Shown one piece after another: positions 17,527 through 26,848 of a stretch of DNA of 64,000 bases. Source of the stretch: Caulobacter sp. SLTY. Its GTDB lineage: Bacteria; Pseudomonadota; Alphaproteobacteria; Caulobacterales; Caulobacteraceae. Location: assembly GCF_009905535.1 (NCBI RefSeq), contig NZ_JAAALA010000001.1, positions 1-64,000 on the forward strand. The letters are read 5' to 3'. A model generated the notes under the pieces. The model was not told where the DNA came from. It worked only from the letters and a program-made list of their open reading frames with translations, and made no database searches. Positions within the stretch are counted from its first letter, which is position 1, and every line of letters begins with the position of its first letter. Both the position numbers and the translations under genes were made by a program.

Positions 17527-18990
17527 ATGGACCGCCGCGCCCTGATCACCGCCTTCGCCGCCCTGCCGGCGGCGGCCATCCTCACCCCGGAGGCGGCCTT
17601 TGCCGCTTCCGCCCGGGCCAACCCGGCCTGGGCGCCGGCGGTGGGGGATGTCGAGACCGACATCGCCCCCCGCGCCCTGCGGCGGATCCATGGGCGGGCG
17701 CCCAAGGGGCTGGCCGGAACTCTGTTTCGCAACGGCCCGGCCAAGTTCCGCCGGCCGGGGGGAGACGCCGGTCACTGGTTCGATGGCGACGGCCTGGTGC
17801 GGGCCTTCCGCATCCGTGACGGCAAGGCCAGCCTCGCCGGTCGCTTTGTCGACACCTTCAAGCGCCGCCAGGACACGAAGGCCGGGGCCATGGTCAGCGC
17901 CGGCTTCGCCCAGGTCCCCCGCCCGGACGCCGTGGTCCGCCACGCCGATGACGCCAACGCCGCCAACACCGCCCTGCTGCCCATCGGCGGCGAGCTCCTG
18001 GCGCTTTGGGAGCAGGGCTCGCCCTATGCGATCGATCCGGTCACGCTGCAGACCAAGGGCCTGAAGACCTTCCGCCCCGACCTGGCCCACATGCCCTTCC
18101 TGGCCCATCCGCGCATCGAGCCGGACGGCCGGGTGTGGAACCTGGGGGTAGCCGGCCGCAAGGCGCTGGTCTGGACCCTCAGCCCCGATGGTTCGTTGGC
18201 CGGCACGGCGATGATCGATCTGCCCCGCGCCGCCTATATCCACGACTTCACCGCCACGCAGCGCCATCTGGTCATCGCCCTGCAGCCCTGGATCCAGGAC
18301 CGCCGCGCCCAGCCCTTCGTCGCCAGCATGAGCTGGCGGCCGGAGCAGGGGACTCAGGTGCTGGTCATCGACAAGGACGATCTGACCAAACGCCGGATCT
18401 TCGAACTGCCGGCCTTCTTCGCCTTCCACTTCGGCGACGCCTGGGAGGAGGCGGACGGGACCATCCGCTTCGACGCCTGCGTCAACGCCGAGCCGACCTT
18501 CGCCGCGCGTGGTGGCAGCGAACTGATCGCCTACAAGTCGCCCACTGACCATCAGGACACCCGCCTGGCCCTGATCACCCTGCGGCCGGGCGGCAAGGCC
18601 GAGCTGCAGTCCACCGGGCTGACCGCGGAGTTCCCCCGCTCGGACCCCCGCTTCGCCGGCAAGGCGCGGAGCAAATCGGTGATCAACACCGTGGGCGGCG
18701 GCGCGGACCTGCCCTTCCTGCGCGGGGTGGCGGTCAGCGACTGGCGCACCGGCAAGGCCGACGTCTTCGACTTCGGCCCCGATCACTGCGTCGAGGAGAT
18801 GCTGTTCGTCGCCCGGCCCGGCTCGACCCGCGAACTCGACGGCTGGCTGGTCGGAACCAGCCTGAACCTCAAGGCGCGAGCCACCGAGCTGCATGTGTTC
18901 GACGCCAAGGCGGTCTCGGCTGGACCTGTATGCAGCTGGCGCGCGGACGTCCCGTTGCCGGTCGGCTTCCACGGCGCCTGGATGGGCTAG
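17527..18990 (+). CDS. Exported carotenoid oxygenase (RPE65/CCD family)
   Basis: 487-aa non-heme Fe(II) enzyme of the carotenoid/stilbene cleavage family, a seven-bladed propeller. GTLFRNGPAKFRRPGGDAGHWFDGDG is the family opening (split here: GTLFRNGPAKF, HWFDGDGLVRAF). The four iron histidines are recognisable in LAHPRIEPDG, YIHDFTATQ, FFAFHFGDAW and the C-terminal GFHGAWMG. An N-terminal MDRRALITAFAALPAAAI stretch followed by EAAFAA suggests export (Tat-like RR), unusual for a family whose bacterial members are mostly cytosolic or membrane-associated. Partner gene DUF2141 upstream; tetR begins 38 bp downstream. Confidence 0.9.
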   Translation: MDRRALITAFAALPAAAILTPEAAFAASARANPAWAPAVGDVETDIAPRALRRIHGRAPKGLAGTLFRNGPAKFRRPGGDAGHWFDGDGLVRAFRIRDGKASLAGRFVDTFKRRQDTKAGAMVSAGFAQVPRPDAVVRHADDANAANTALLPIGGELLALWEQGSPYAIDPVTLQTKGLKTFRPDLAHMPFLAHPRIEPDGRVWNLGVAGRKALVWTLSPDGSLAGTAMIDLPRAAYIHDFTATQRHLVIALQPWIQDRRAQPFVASMSWRPEQGTQVLVIDKDDLTKRRIFELPAFFAFHFGDAWEEADGTIRFDACVNAEPTFAARGGSELIAYKSPTDHQDTRLALITLRPGGKAELQSTGLTAEFPRSDPRFAGKARSKSVINTVGGGADLPFLRGVAVSDWRTGKADVFDFGPDHCVEEMLFVARPGSTRELDGWLVGTSLNLKARATELHVFDAKAVSAGPVCSWRADVPLPVGFHGAWMG

Positions 18991-19028
18991 CTTGCCTATT
19001 CTGCCCGGCGCGGCCTATCGATGCCCCG

Positions 19029-19721
19029 ATGACTGCAACACGGGGTCGGCCGCGCAAAGACGGGCGGGGGCGGCCGAGCAAATCGTCCGGCATCGACATG
19101 CGCCAGGCCATCCTGGACGCCGCCGAAGGCCTGTTTGCCCGCCATGGCTTCTATGGGGTGACGACCCGCCAGGTGGCCTCCGAGGCCGGCGTCGACACCG
19201 CCCTGATCCACTACTATTTCGGCGCCAAGCGGGAGCTGTTCGACGCGGTCTTCCTGCGCCGGGCGGAGATCCTCAACCACGACCGCAAGGCCTCGATGGA
19301 CGCCTACGAGTCGGCCCATCCCGGGTCGATGACCACGCTGGGGGTGATCACCGCCTTCATCGATCCGCTGATCGAACGGTCGCTGACCGGCGGCCAGGGG
19401 TGGAAGAACTACTTCGCCCTGGTGGCCCAGGTGAACAACACCCCGACCTGGGGCGGGGAGACCATGCACCGGTTCTTCGACCCGGTCGTCCACCAGCTGG
19501 TCGACACGATCAAGCGGGCCAACCCCGAGGCCGAGCTGACCGACCTCTATTGGTGCTACCAGTTCCTGACCGGCTCGATGATGCTGGCCCTGTCGGAGAC
19601 CGGCCGCATCGACCAGCTGTCCGAGGGGCTGTGCCACTCCAGCGACCTGGAGGCGGTGCGTGCCCGCCTTTATCGATATTGCGCCGCCGGTTTCGAGGCC
19701 CTGGTCAGCCCGGCAGCCTGA
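19029..19721 (+). CDS. TetR/AcrR family transcription regulator
   Basis: 230 aa from ATG 19029. A basic N-terminal tail (RGRPRKDGRGRPSK) leads into the TetR helix-turn-helix (AILDAAEGLFARHGFYGVTTRQVA, then EAGVDTALIHYYFGAKRELF), residues ~25-72. The ligand domain (VITAFIDPLIERSLTGGQGW ... FFDPVVHQLVDTIKRANP) resembles the C-terminal TetR_C-type domains of lipid/steroid-responsive regulators. It lies just before a TonB receptor and MFS transporter, a common Caulobacterales/Sphingomonadales uptake arrangement, and probably controls them. Confidence 0.9.
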   Translation: MTATRGRPRKDGRGRPSKSSGIDMRQAILDAAEGLFARHGFYGVTTRQVASEAGVDTALIHYYFGAKRELFDAVFLRRAEILNHDRKASMDAYESAHPGSMTTLGVITAFIDPLIERSLTGGQGWKNYFALVAQVNNTPTWGGETMHRFFDPVVHQLVDTIKRANPEAELTDLYWCYQFLTGSMMLALSETGRIDQLSEGLCHSSDLEAVRARLYRYCAAGFEALVSPAA

Positions 19722-19970
19722 GGCGGGCTTCCCCGATTTGAGGGGCATTTCCGACACCAGCGACAAAACCCACACCCAGACTGTGGCGCCATTTCACCAA
19801 TCGATGAAAAAAGGCCGAAACCGGGCGACCGGGCCGTTGCGCGCGGCGGAGCTCTAAATCAGAGTGGGCTAAATTCGCGTTTCGGTGAATTTCTTGTAAT
19901 CAACAGCGTCCGCCAAACGGACCGGGACCCCTCAAGGTCCGCGCGCGACGCCGCCAGGGAGGGCGACCCG
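19722..19970. promoter_or_regulatory. Intergenic region before the TonB receptor
   Basis: 249 bp without a gene, AT-richer than its surroundings at 19740-19815 and 19855-19905. It must carry the promoter and probable TetR operator of the receptor. I did not find a convincing palindromic operator or a clear -35/-10 pair. GAGGG lies 8 bases before the receptor ATG. Confidence 0.4.
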
Positions 19971-22235
19971 ATGAAGACCATGTGGAAGGCCATGCTGCTG
20001 GCCGGTGCGGCCTGGAGCGCCGCGTCCGCCGCCGCCTATGCTCAGGACGTTCCCGCCGAGGATACGGCCGTCGACGAAGTCGTCGTGACCGCCCGCCGGC
20101 GCGAAGAAAACCTGAAGGACGTTCCGGTCGCCGTCTCGGCCGTCAGCGAGGCCGCCCTGGAGCGGACCGGCGGGACCGACCTGACCATCATCCAACAGAT
20201 CACCCCCAACGCCACTGTCCAGGTCGCCCGGGGCTCCAACTCCACCCTGATCAGCTTCATCCGCGGCGTCGGTCAACAGGATCCGCTGTGGGGATTCGAG
20301 CCCGGCGTCGGCCTCTACATCGACGACGTCTACGTCGCCCGCCCGCAGGGCGCGGTGCTGGACGTGTTCGACATCGAACGGATCGAAGTGCTGCGCGGCC
20401 CGCAGGGCACCCTGTACGGCCGGAACACCATCGGCGGCGCCATCAAGTACGTCACCAAGCGCCTGGGCAACGAGCCGACCGTGACCCTGAAGGGCGCCTA
20501 CGGCTCCTTCAACCAGATCGACCTGATGGCGTCGGGCTCGGTCCCGATCGGCGAGACCTTCGCCATCGGCGGCGCGATCGCCCGCTACACCCGTGACGGC
20601 TACGGCGAGAACCTGACCACCGGCGCCGAGCACTACGACAAGGACGTCACCGCGGCCCGCATCTCGGCCGAGTGGACCCCGAGCGAGAGCCTGTTCTTCC
20701 GCCTGGCCGGCGACTGGGTGCAGGACGACAGCTCCCCCCGTCACGGCTACCGTGAAGTCCAGGCCCTGAACGCCGGTGGCGTTCCGATCGCCGGCGGCGC
20801 CCCCCTTGGCGACGTCTACGACACCCTGTCCGGCGCCGGCGACAGCAACGACGTCCGCACCCGCGGCCTGTCGTTCACCGCCCAATGGGACATCAATGAG
20901 GTCCTGACCTTCAAGTCGGTCACCGCCTACCGCGACGGCGACACCGAGACGGTCATCGACTTTGACGGCCTGCCCGCCGCCATCCTCGACATCCCGGCCT
21001 ACTACGCCGACGACCAGTTCACCCAGGAGTTCCAGCTGCTGTTCAACGGCGAGCGGTTCCAGGGCGTCGCCGGCCTCTACTACCTCGACGGCCATGCCGA
21101 AGGCGCCTTCGACACCATCCTGTCGCAAGCCGGGATCGTGATCGGCACCGCCGGATCGGTGGACACCAAGTCCTTTGCCGCCTTCGCCGACTTCAGCATC
21201 GACATCACCGACCGCTTCAAGGTCTCGGTGGGCGCCCGCTGGACTCGCGATGAGAAGGACGGCGAGGTGTTCCGCGCCAACTACCTGGGCGCCACGCGCA
21301 GCCCCCTGCTGGGCGGCACGCCGCGCGCCCCGATCCTGCTCCGCTCGGATTACTCCAACAGCAAGTCGTTCGAGAAGGTCACCCCCCGGATCAGCCTCAG
21401 CTACGACCTGACCGATGACCTGACCACCTACATTTCCTACGGTCAGGGCTTCAAGTCGGGCGGCTTCGACATGCGCGGCGATGTCATCCTCACGCCGCAG
21501 ACCGTCAACGGCTATGAGCCGGAAACCGTCGACAGCTACGAGATCGGCCTGAAGGGCAGCCTCTACGACGGCCGGATCACCTTCGCGACCGCCCTGTTCA
21601 AGGCCGAATACAAGGACCAGCAGGTCACCACCCAGGTGCCGTCGGGCGCCAGCATCGCCAGCTTCGTCGACAACGTCGGCAGCTCGGAAATGTGGGGCTG
21701 GGAGTTCGAGGGCCGGTTCCGGTTCACCGACAACTTCAGCGCCGGCCTGACGCTCGGCTACATTGACGCGGAGTTCAACGAGTTCTTCCGCTTCTACCCG
21801 GCCGGCTCGATCAACCCGCTGACCGGCGCCGTGGTGCCGGTGGGTGGCGTGACCCTGAACATCGCCGACCTGGCGGTGTTCCAGAACACCCCGCCCTGGA
21901 CCGCCAACGTCAACGCGACCTGGACCTTCGACGTGGCCGACGGCACGCTCGCCATCACCCCGATGGCCAGCTTCCGCGACAGCTTCTCGATGTTCGAGTT
22001 CGCCGCCCCGCTGCTCGACCAGGAATCCTACTGGCTGTACGACCTGTCGGCCTCCTGGACCGCCCCCAGCGGTAACTGGAAGATCGTCTTCACCGGCAAG
22101 AACCTGACCGACGAGCGCTACCGCATCGGCGGCTACAACTTCCCGCAGTCGGCCGGCGTCCTGTTCGGCAACTCGGTCACCGGCTTCTACGGCCCGCCCG
22201 CGACCCTGACCCTCGGGGCCGAGGTGAAGTTCTAA
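19971..22235 (+). CDS. TonB-dependent receptor (unknown substrate)
   Basis: 754-aa outer-membrane receptor. Signal peptide MLLAGAAWSAASAAAYAQ, TonB box DEVVVTARRREENLKDVP, plug motifs FIRGVGQQDPLWGFEPGVGLYIDDVYVARP and ERIEVLRGPQGTLYGRNTIGGA (shown in parts: VGLYIDDVYVARP, RIEVLRGPQGTLYGRNTIGG), then a 22-strand-type barrel ending LTLGAEVKF with terminal Phe. It belongs to the large sphingomonad/caulobacter group that takes up plant, steroid or aromatic compounds. The substrate is unknown. tetR lies upstream and an MFS transporter downstream, after a terminator. Confidence 0.92.
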   Translation: MKTMWKAMLLAGAAWSAASAAAYAQDVPAEDTAVDEVVVTARRREENLKDVPVAVSAVSEAALERTGGTDLTIIQQITPNATVQVARGSNSTLISFIRGVGQQDPLWGFEPGVGLYIDDVYVARPQGAVLDVFDIERIEVLRGPQGTLYGRNTIGGAIKYVTKRLGNEPTVTLKGAYGSFNQIDLMASGSVPIGETFAIGGAIARYTRDGYGENLTTGAEHYDKDVTAARISAEWTPSESLFFRLAGDWVQDDSSPRHGYREVQALNAGGVPIAGGAPLGDVYDTLSGAGDSNDVRTRGLSFTAQWDINEVLTFKSVTAYRDGDTETVIDFDGLPAAILDIPAYYADDQFTQEFQLLFNGERFQGVAGLYYLDGHAEGAFDTILSQAGIVIGTAGSVDTKSFAAFADFSIDITDRFKVSVGARWTRDEKDGEVFRANYLGATRSPLLGGTPRAPILLRSDYSNSKSFEKVTPRISLSYDLTDDLTTYISYGQGFKSGGFDMRGDVILTPQTVNGYEPETVDSYEIGLKGSLYDGRITFATALFKAEYKDQQVTTQVPSGASIASFVDNVGSSEMWGWEFEGRFRFTDNFSAGLTLGYIDAEFNEFFRFYPAGSINPLTGAVVPVGGVTLNIADLAVFQNTPPWTANVNATWTFDVADGTLAITPMASFRDSFSMFEFAAPLLDQESYWLYDLSASWTAPSGNWKIVFTGKNLTDERYRIGGYNFPQSAGVLFGNSVTGFYGPPATLTLGAEVKF

Positions 22236-22254
22236 GAGACTCGGTTACAGACGG

Positions 22255-22285
22255 GGGGCGGTTCGGAAACGGACCGCCCCTTTTT
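22255..22285 (+). terminator. Intrinsic terminator after the TonB receptor
   Basis: Ten-base GC stem (22255-22264 with 22271-22280, one wobble), six-base loop, then TTTTT. It lies between the receptor and the MFS gene, so MFS expression would depend on read-through or its own promoter. Confidence 0.85.
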
Positions 22286-22309
22286 CTTTTGCGTATACGG
22301 GGAGACGCC

Positions 22310-23608
22310 ATGACCGCCGCATCGACCGCGAAGTCCGGCTCCGGCTATCGGATCTACGTCCTGGCGATCCTGATCGTCGTCTACACCTTCAACTTCCTGG
22401 ATCGGCAGATCCTCGGAATCCTGGCCGGGCCGATCAAGGCCGAGCTCGGCCTGACCGACAGCCAGCTGGGCCTGATGGGCGGGCTGGCGTTCGCCCTGTT
22501 CTACACGGGCCTGGGCATCCCGGTGGCCTGGCTGGCCGACCGCTGGAGCCGCAGCTGGATCATGACCGGCGCTTTGACGATCTGGAGCGGCTTTACCGCC
22601 GCCTGTGGCCTGGCCACCGGCTTCTGGAGCCTGTTCCTCTGCCGTATGGGCGTGGGCGTTGGCGAAGCGGGCGGCACGGCGCCCGCCTACAGCCTGATCG
22701 CCGATTATTTCCCGCCGAACCAGCGGGCGCGGGCGCTGGCCGCATACAGCTTCGGCATCCCGATCGGAACCGCGGCCGGCATCATCTTCGGTGGCCTGAT
22801 CGCCGCCGCCATCGACTGGCGGATGGCGTTCATCGTGGTCGGCCTGGCCGGGGTGCTGATCGCCCCGATCTTCAAGCTGACCGTCAAGGATCCCCGGCGC
22901 GGCGGCGCCTTCACAGCCGAGGGCCAGCCCGTCGACGAGCCGCTCGCGGCGCCGCCCAAAGCGCCCGGGATGGGCGAGGTGATGGCCACCCTGCTGCCCA
23001 AGGCCAGCTTCTGGCTGCTGTCGCTGGGCGCCGCCGCCTCAAGCGTCTGCGGCTATGGCATCGCCTTCTGGCTGCCGAGCTTCTTCGAGCGCAGCCTGGG
23101 CCTGGGTCTGGTCGATCGCTCCCTCTACCTCGGCGCCCTGGCCCTGGTCGGCGGCGTGGCCGGCGTGTGGGCCGGAGGCTGGCTGGGCGACCGGCTGGGC
23201 GGCAAGTCCAAGCGGGCCTATCCGATCGTGCCGGCCATCGCCTTCCTGATCGCCCTGCCTTGCTTCTTCCTGGCCATTAACGTGACCAACCTGTGGCTGG
23301 CCTTCCTGCTGTTCCTGATTCCCCAGGGGCTGAACCTGGTGTGGCTGGGCCCGATCATCACCTCGATCCAGCACCTGGTGCCCGGCCGGATGCGCTCGAC
23401 CGCCAGCGCCGCCTTCCTGTTCGTCAACAACCTGATCGGCCTGGGCCTGGGCACCTACTATTTCGGGGCCGTTTCTGACGCCCTGACCCCGATGTTTGGG
23501 GCCGAGGCCCTGCGCTATTCGATCTACAGCGGCCTCTGCTTCTATCTGGTCAGCGCCACCCTGTTCTTCCTCGCCAGCCGCAAGCTGGAGCGGGACTGGG
23601 TCGACTAG
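22310..23608 (+). CDS. MFS transporter, spinster-like subgroup
   Basis: 432 aa, 12 hydrophobic segments, from ATG 22310 with GGGGAGA upstream. Major-facilitator motifs: FNFLDRQILGILAGPIKAEL in TM1 (typical of Spinster/hexuronate-like members), the A-motif loop WLADRWSRSW, and CRMGVGVGEAGGTAPAYS in TM4. The C-half contains RMRSTASAAFLFVNNLIGLG. Substrate unknown. Placed after the tetR-TonB receptor genes, so it probably moves the same compound across the inner membrane. Confidence 0.9.
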   Translation: MTAASTAKSGSGYRIYVLAILIVVYTFNFLDRQILGILAGPIKAELGLTDSQLGLMGGLAFALFYTGLGIPVAWLADRWSRSWIMTGALTIWSGFTAACGLATGFWSLFLCRMGVGVGEAGGTAPAYSLIADYFPPNQRARALAAYSFGIPIGTAAGIIFGGLIAAAIDWRMAFIVVGLAGVLIAPIFKLTVKDPRRGGAFTAEGQPVDEPLAAPPKAPGMGEVMATLLPKASFWLLSLGAAASSVCGYGIAFWLPSFFERSLGLGLVDRSLYLGALALVGGVAGVWAGGWLGDRLGGKSKRAYPIVPAIAFLIALPCFFLAINVTNLWLAFLLFLIPQGLNLVWLGPIITSIQHLVPGRMRSTASAAFLFVNNLIGLGLGTYYFGAVSDALTPMFGAEALRYSIYSGLCFYLVSATLFFLASRKLERDWVD

Positions 23609-23639
23609 ACCCCCGAGGCCCGCAGGGCTGAGCATCCCC

Positions 23640-23672
23640 AACCCCGCCGACCCTGTCGGCGGGGTTGTTTCT
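23640..23672 (+). terminator. Intrinsic terminator after the MFS gene
   Basis: Perfect 12-bp stem (23640-23651 with 23655-23666), tight three-base loop, then a T-rich tail (GTTTCTTT). Confidence 0.85.
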
Positions 23673-23691
23673 TTCGCCTGTTTCCCACGCC

Positions 23692-23721
23692 TTGCCTGCC
23701 CCAAGGTGCGGCCCCTATAAC
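23692..23721 (+). promoter_or_regulatory. Candidate housekeeping promoter of the suc operon
   Basis: TTGCCT (23692-23697) and TATAAC (23716-23721), 18 bases apart. The extended -10 CCTATAAC agrees with 7 of 8 positions of the Caulobacter sigma-73 consensus GCTANAWC. It sits ~57 bp before the sucC start. Confidence 0.55.
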
Positions 23722-23777
23722 GCCTGCGGCCCGCGCTGCGGCGGGCGCAATTTCCGCCAGGCGAGCTCTTTTCAGCG

Positions 23778-24971
23778 ATGAACATCCACGAATACCAGGC
23801 CAAGGCCGTCCTCGCCGAGTTCGGCGCCCCGATCTCGCGCGGCTTCCCCGCCATGACGCCCGACGAAGCCGCCAGCGCGGCCGAGAAGCTGGGCGGTCCG
23901 CTCTATGTGGTGAAAAGCCAGATTCACGCCGGCGGCCGCGGCAAGGGCCGCTTCGAGGGCCTGGGCCCTGACGCCAAGGGCGGCGTCCGCCTGGCCAAGT
24001 CGGTCGAGGAAGTCCGCAAGCACGCCGAGGAGATGCTCGGCCGGGTTCTCGTGACCCACCAGACCGGTCCCAAGGGCAAGCAGGTCAACCGCCTCTACAT
24101 CGAGGACGGCTCGGACATCGACAAGGAATTCTACCTCTCCCTGCTGGTCGACCGTGAGACCAGCCGCGTGTCGGTGGTCGCCTCCACCGAGGGCGGCATG
24201 GACATCGAGCAGGTGGCCCACGACACGCCCGAGAAGATCTCGACCTTCTCCATCGACCCGGCCACCGGCGTCATGCCGCACCACGGTCGCGCCCTGGCCA
24301 AGACGCTGGGCCTGACCGGCGGCCTGGCCAAGGAAGCGGGCGTGGTGCTGGGCCAGCTCTATGCCGCCTTCACCGGCAAGGACATGGAGATGCTGGAGGT
24401 CAACCCGCTGATCATCACCGCCGACCAGCACCTGAAGGTTCTGGACGCCAAGATCAGCTTCGACGGCAACGCTCTGTTCCGCCACGCCGATATCGTCGCC
24501 CTGCGTGACGAGACCGAAGAGGACGAGAAGGAAATCGAGGCCAGCAAGTACGACCTGTCGTACATCGCGCTGGATGGCGAAATTGGCTGCATGGTCAACG
24601 GCGCCGGTCTGGCCATGGCCACCATGGACATCATCAAGCTGTACGGCGCCGAGCCGGCCAACTTCCTCGATGTCGGCGGCGGCGCCAGCAAGGAGAAGGT
24701 CACCGCAGCCTTCAAGATCATTACCGCCGACCCGAACGTCAAAGGCATCCTGGTCAACATCTTCGGCGGCATCATGCGCTGCGACATCATTGCCGAGGGC
24801 GTGATCGCCGCGGTGAAGGAAGTCGGGTTGCAGGTCCCGCTGGTGGTCCGCCTGGAAGGCACCAACGTCGATCTCGGCAAGAAGATCATCACCGAGAGCG
24901 GCCTGAACGTGATCGCCGCCAACGATCTTTCCGACGGCGCCGAGAAGATCGTCAAGGCGGTCCGGGGCTGA
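23778..24971 (+). CDS. sucC: Succinyl-CoA ligase [ADP-forming] subunit beta
   Basis: TCA enzyme converting succinyl-CoA to succinate with ATP formation. 397 aa. ATP-grasp N-terminus [67 protein letters not shown] and the CoA-ligase C-terminal domain with [15 protein letters not shown]. Its partner sucD is not adjacent: three secreted-protein genes and a 37-codon ORF intervene, although start/stop overlaps suggest all belong to one operon. Confidence 0.97.
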   Translation: MNIHEYQAKAVLAEFGAPISRGFPAMTPDEAASAAEKLGGPLYVVKSQIHAGGRGKGRFEGLGPDAKGGVRLAKSVEEVRKHAEEMLGRVLVTHQTGPKGKQVNRLYIEDGSDIDKEFYLSLLVDRETSRVSVVASTEGGMDIEQVAHDTPEKISTFSIDPATGVMPHHGRALAKTLGLTGGLAKEAGVVLGQLYAAFTGKDMEMLEVNPLIITADQHLKVLDAKISFDGNALFRHADIVALRDETEEDEKEIEASKYDLSYIALDGEIGCMVNGAGLAMATMDIIKLYGAEPANFLDVGGGASKEKVTAAFKIITADPNVKGILVNIFGGIMRCDIIAEGVIAAVKEVGLQVPLVVRLEGTNVDLGKKIITESGLNVIAANDLSDGAEKIVKAVRG

Positions 24972-25534
24972 TGCTCCGCCCCCTGGCCATCCTGGCGGCA
25001 TGGGCGCTCGTCGCCCTGCCGGCGGTCTCCCAGGCCGCCGACAGCCCCCGCATGGCCGAGTTCCGCCGCCTCTGCGTCGAGACGGGGGCCGACCTCGAAG
25101 CGGCCCTGGCGATCGCCGATCGGAGCGGCTGGAAGAGCACGGGTTCCGAAGCGAAGCCGACCGGCGAGGGCATTGATCGCAGCGACAGCCGGATGATCAT
25201 GGACGCCGACGGCGCCCGGATACTCATGCTCGGTTCAGGCGACGTGCGCGGGCAGTTCAAGGGCCATATGTGCGCCTTGGGTGTTCAGACCGAAGACCCC
25301 GCCCTCATCCAGGAAGTGGTGGCCTTCGCCGGCGTCCCGGCTCATGCCGGCCTGTCTGCGGAGGGCACGACCGTCTACCTCTACGCCGGCTCCGGTGCGA
25401 ACCGGCGCAACCTGGCGGCGCGGAGTGAGGCGGAGATCGAAGCGATTGCGGCGAGGGAGCCGGTCTACATGGTCGCCGTTGGCCAGGACGAAGGCCTGGT
25501 CATGATCGCCTACGCCGTGTTGGGCGCCCAATGA
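24971..25534 (+). CDS. Periplasmic hypothetical protein, paralogue 1 of the sucC-sucD insert
   Basis: 187 aa. ATG 24971 overlaps the last base of the sucC stop. Signal peptide [21 protein letters not shown]. The mature protein begins [22 protein letters not shown], has a second Cys at [13 protein letters not shown], a mid [10 protein letters not shown] and ends [16 protein letters not shown]. It aligns by eye with the protein at 26262 ([19 protein letters not shown]), so the two are paralogues. Function unknown. Tail overlaps the next gene by ATGA. Confidence 0.82.
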   Translation: MLRPLAILAAWALVALPAVSQAADSPRMAEFRRLCVETGADLEAALAIADRSGWKSTGSEAKPTGEGIDRSDSRMIMDADGARILMLGSGDVRGQFKGHMCALGVQTEDPALIQEVVAFAGVPAHAGLSAEGTTVYLYAGSGANRRNLAARSEAEIEAIAAREPVYMVAVGQDEGLVMIAYAVLGAQ

Positions 25535-26142
25535 TCGGCCGGAGCGTCCTGATCCTCGCTCTGGCGCTGATCGGGGCGCCGGCGCTTGCCGCGCCCGCTC
25601 CCGCGGCCGACCCGCGCCTGGACGCGTTCCGCGCCGCCTGCATGCCCGAGCACCGGTCGCCGGAAAAGCGGCCGGCGGTGTTCCGGCGCGAGGGCTGGGT
25701 CCCGGCGGCCGATGATGAGAGCCCGATGCTGGCCGGGGTGCTGAAGCTGTCCCGCGCCTACATCGAGGAGAGTAAGGCGGACGGGGTGAACGGCGATCTT
25801 TCGGTCTGGCGCAAGGAGGTCGGCGGGCGCACCGCCTTCCTGGTCATGACCACCGTGAGCGCCAAGTCGGTCGATGTGACCGGCTGCTATGTCTATGACT
25901 TCGGCGCGCTGAACGGCATCGACCCGGCCCTGGTCACGGCCTGGCTGGGCGAGGCGCCGGCCCAGACCGTCGATCGCGCCGGCATCGCCGCCCAGATCTG
26001 GAACGCAGAGGGCATCGAAGGCGTGGTCGAGCTGCAGAACGGCCTTGTCGCGCCCAACAGCCAGGCCGCGAAGATCCTCGGCTTCCACGGGGTCTCGATC
26101 AAGGTGACCTCCGGCGTCGAAGCCGCGAAGGATCCGTCATGA
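25531..26142 (+). CDS. Periplasmic hypothetical protein, paralogue 2 of the sucC-sucD insert
   Basis: 203 aa from ATG 25531 (ATGA overlap). Signal peptide [21 protein letters not shown]. Mature start [18 protein letters not shown], a second Cys in [10 protein letters not shown], and [11 protein letters not shown] near the end. It shares the layout of the two neighbours (early F..xC, central Cys followed by an acidic stretch) but is more divergent. No known domain recognised. Probably periplasmic and cotranscribed with sucC. Confidence 0.75.
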   Translation: MIGRSVLILALALIGAPALAAPAPAADPRLDAFRAACMPEHRSPEKRPAVFRREGWVPAADDESPMLAGVLKLSRAYIEESKADGVNGDLSVWRKEVGGRTAFLVMTTVSAKSVDVTGCYVYDFGALNGIDPALVTAWLGEAPAQTVDRAGIAAQIWNAEGIEGVVELQNGLVAPNSQAAKILGFHGVSIKVTSGVEAAKDPS

Positions 26143-26252
26143 TGGAGCTGCGGGTTTATATCGACGGACCCATGCGGCGGGGGTACTGCGACGAGGACGA
26201 GGCCACGTCGATGATCATCAATTTCCGGCCGATCACGGCCGAGAAGACCTAG
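26139..26252 (+). CDS. Possible 37-aa microprotein in the suc operon
   Basis: ATG 26139 (or 26142) overlaps the previous stop and reads 37 codons to TAG 26250: [20 protein letters not shown] ... TSMIINFRPITAEKT. Composition is acidic and non-repetitive, unlike a random GC-rich frame, and the start/stop coupling matches its neighbours. It could equally be the remnant of a longer gene. Its stop overlaps the AGGAG ribosome-binding site of the next gene. Confidence 0.4.
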   Translation: MMELRVYIDGPMRRGYCDEDEATSMIINFRPITAEKT

Positions 26253-26261
26253 GAGCCAACG

Positions 26262-26840
26262 ATGCGTAGGACCGCCTTTCTCACCGCCCTGGTCGCCAGC
26301 GTCATGCTGGCCCTGCCGGCCGCCGCCGCCGACAGCGCGCTGATGGTCATGTTCAAGGACATGTGCGTCAACACCCGCGCCTCCATGGACCCCGCCCTGG
26401 CCAAGGCCGACGCCAAGAGCTGGGCGACCCTGCCCAAGGAGATGTTCAGCGGCTCCGAATTCAAGGAGATGGAGAAGTTCGAGGCCCGCTATTCGGCCGA
26501 GGGCGGCGGCATCAAGATGCTGTTCGTAGGCGTCGGCAACATCGACACCGAGTGGGGCAAGACCAAGGTCGACATCTGCTTCGTCGCCGACTCGGCGGCC
26601 GACGCCGACGCCCTGCTGAAGGAAACCCAGGCCTTCGCCGGCGTGCAGCCCGCCACCGGGGCCGGCGCCGCCAACCAGACCATGTGGGCCTACATCCAGG
26701 GGCCCAAGGGCAACGTGACCGCCGCCGGCATGAGCGACGCCGATACCGCCGCTGCCGCCAAGGCCGGCACCGCCCGTATCCTGCTTCACCAGAAAGAAAC
26801 CGGCCTCACCATGGTCGGCTACGCCATCCCCCGTATCTAG
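26262..26840 (+). CDS. Periplasmic hypothetical protein, paralogue 3 of the sucC-sucD insert
   Basis: 192 aa from ATG 26262 with AGGAG seven bases upstream. Signal peptide [24 protein letters not shown]. Mature part: [68 protein letters not shown] and the C-terminal [15 protein letters not shown]. Cysteine positions and these blocks match the 24971 protein. Followed after 8 bp by sucD. Function unknown; a periplasmic Cys-pair fold is inferred. Confidence 0.82.
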   Translation: MRRTAFLTALVASVMLALPAAAADSALMVMFKDMCVNTRASMDPALAKADAKSWATLPKEMFSGSEFKEMEKFEARYSAEGGGIKMLFVGVGNIDTEWGKTKVDICFVADSAADADALLKETQAFAGVQPATGAGAANQTMWAYIQGPKGNVTAAGMSDADTAAAAKAGTARILLHQKETGLTMVGYAIPRI

Positions 26841-26848
26841 AGAGCTGC

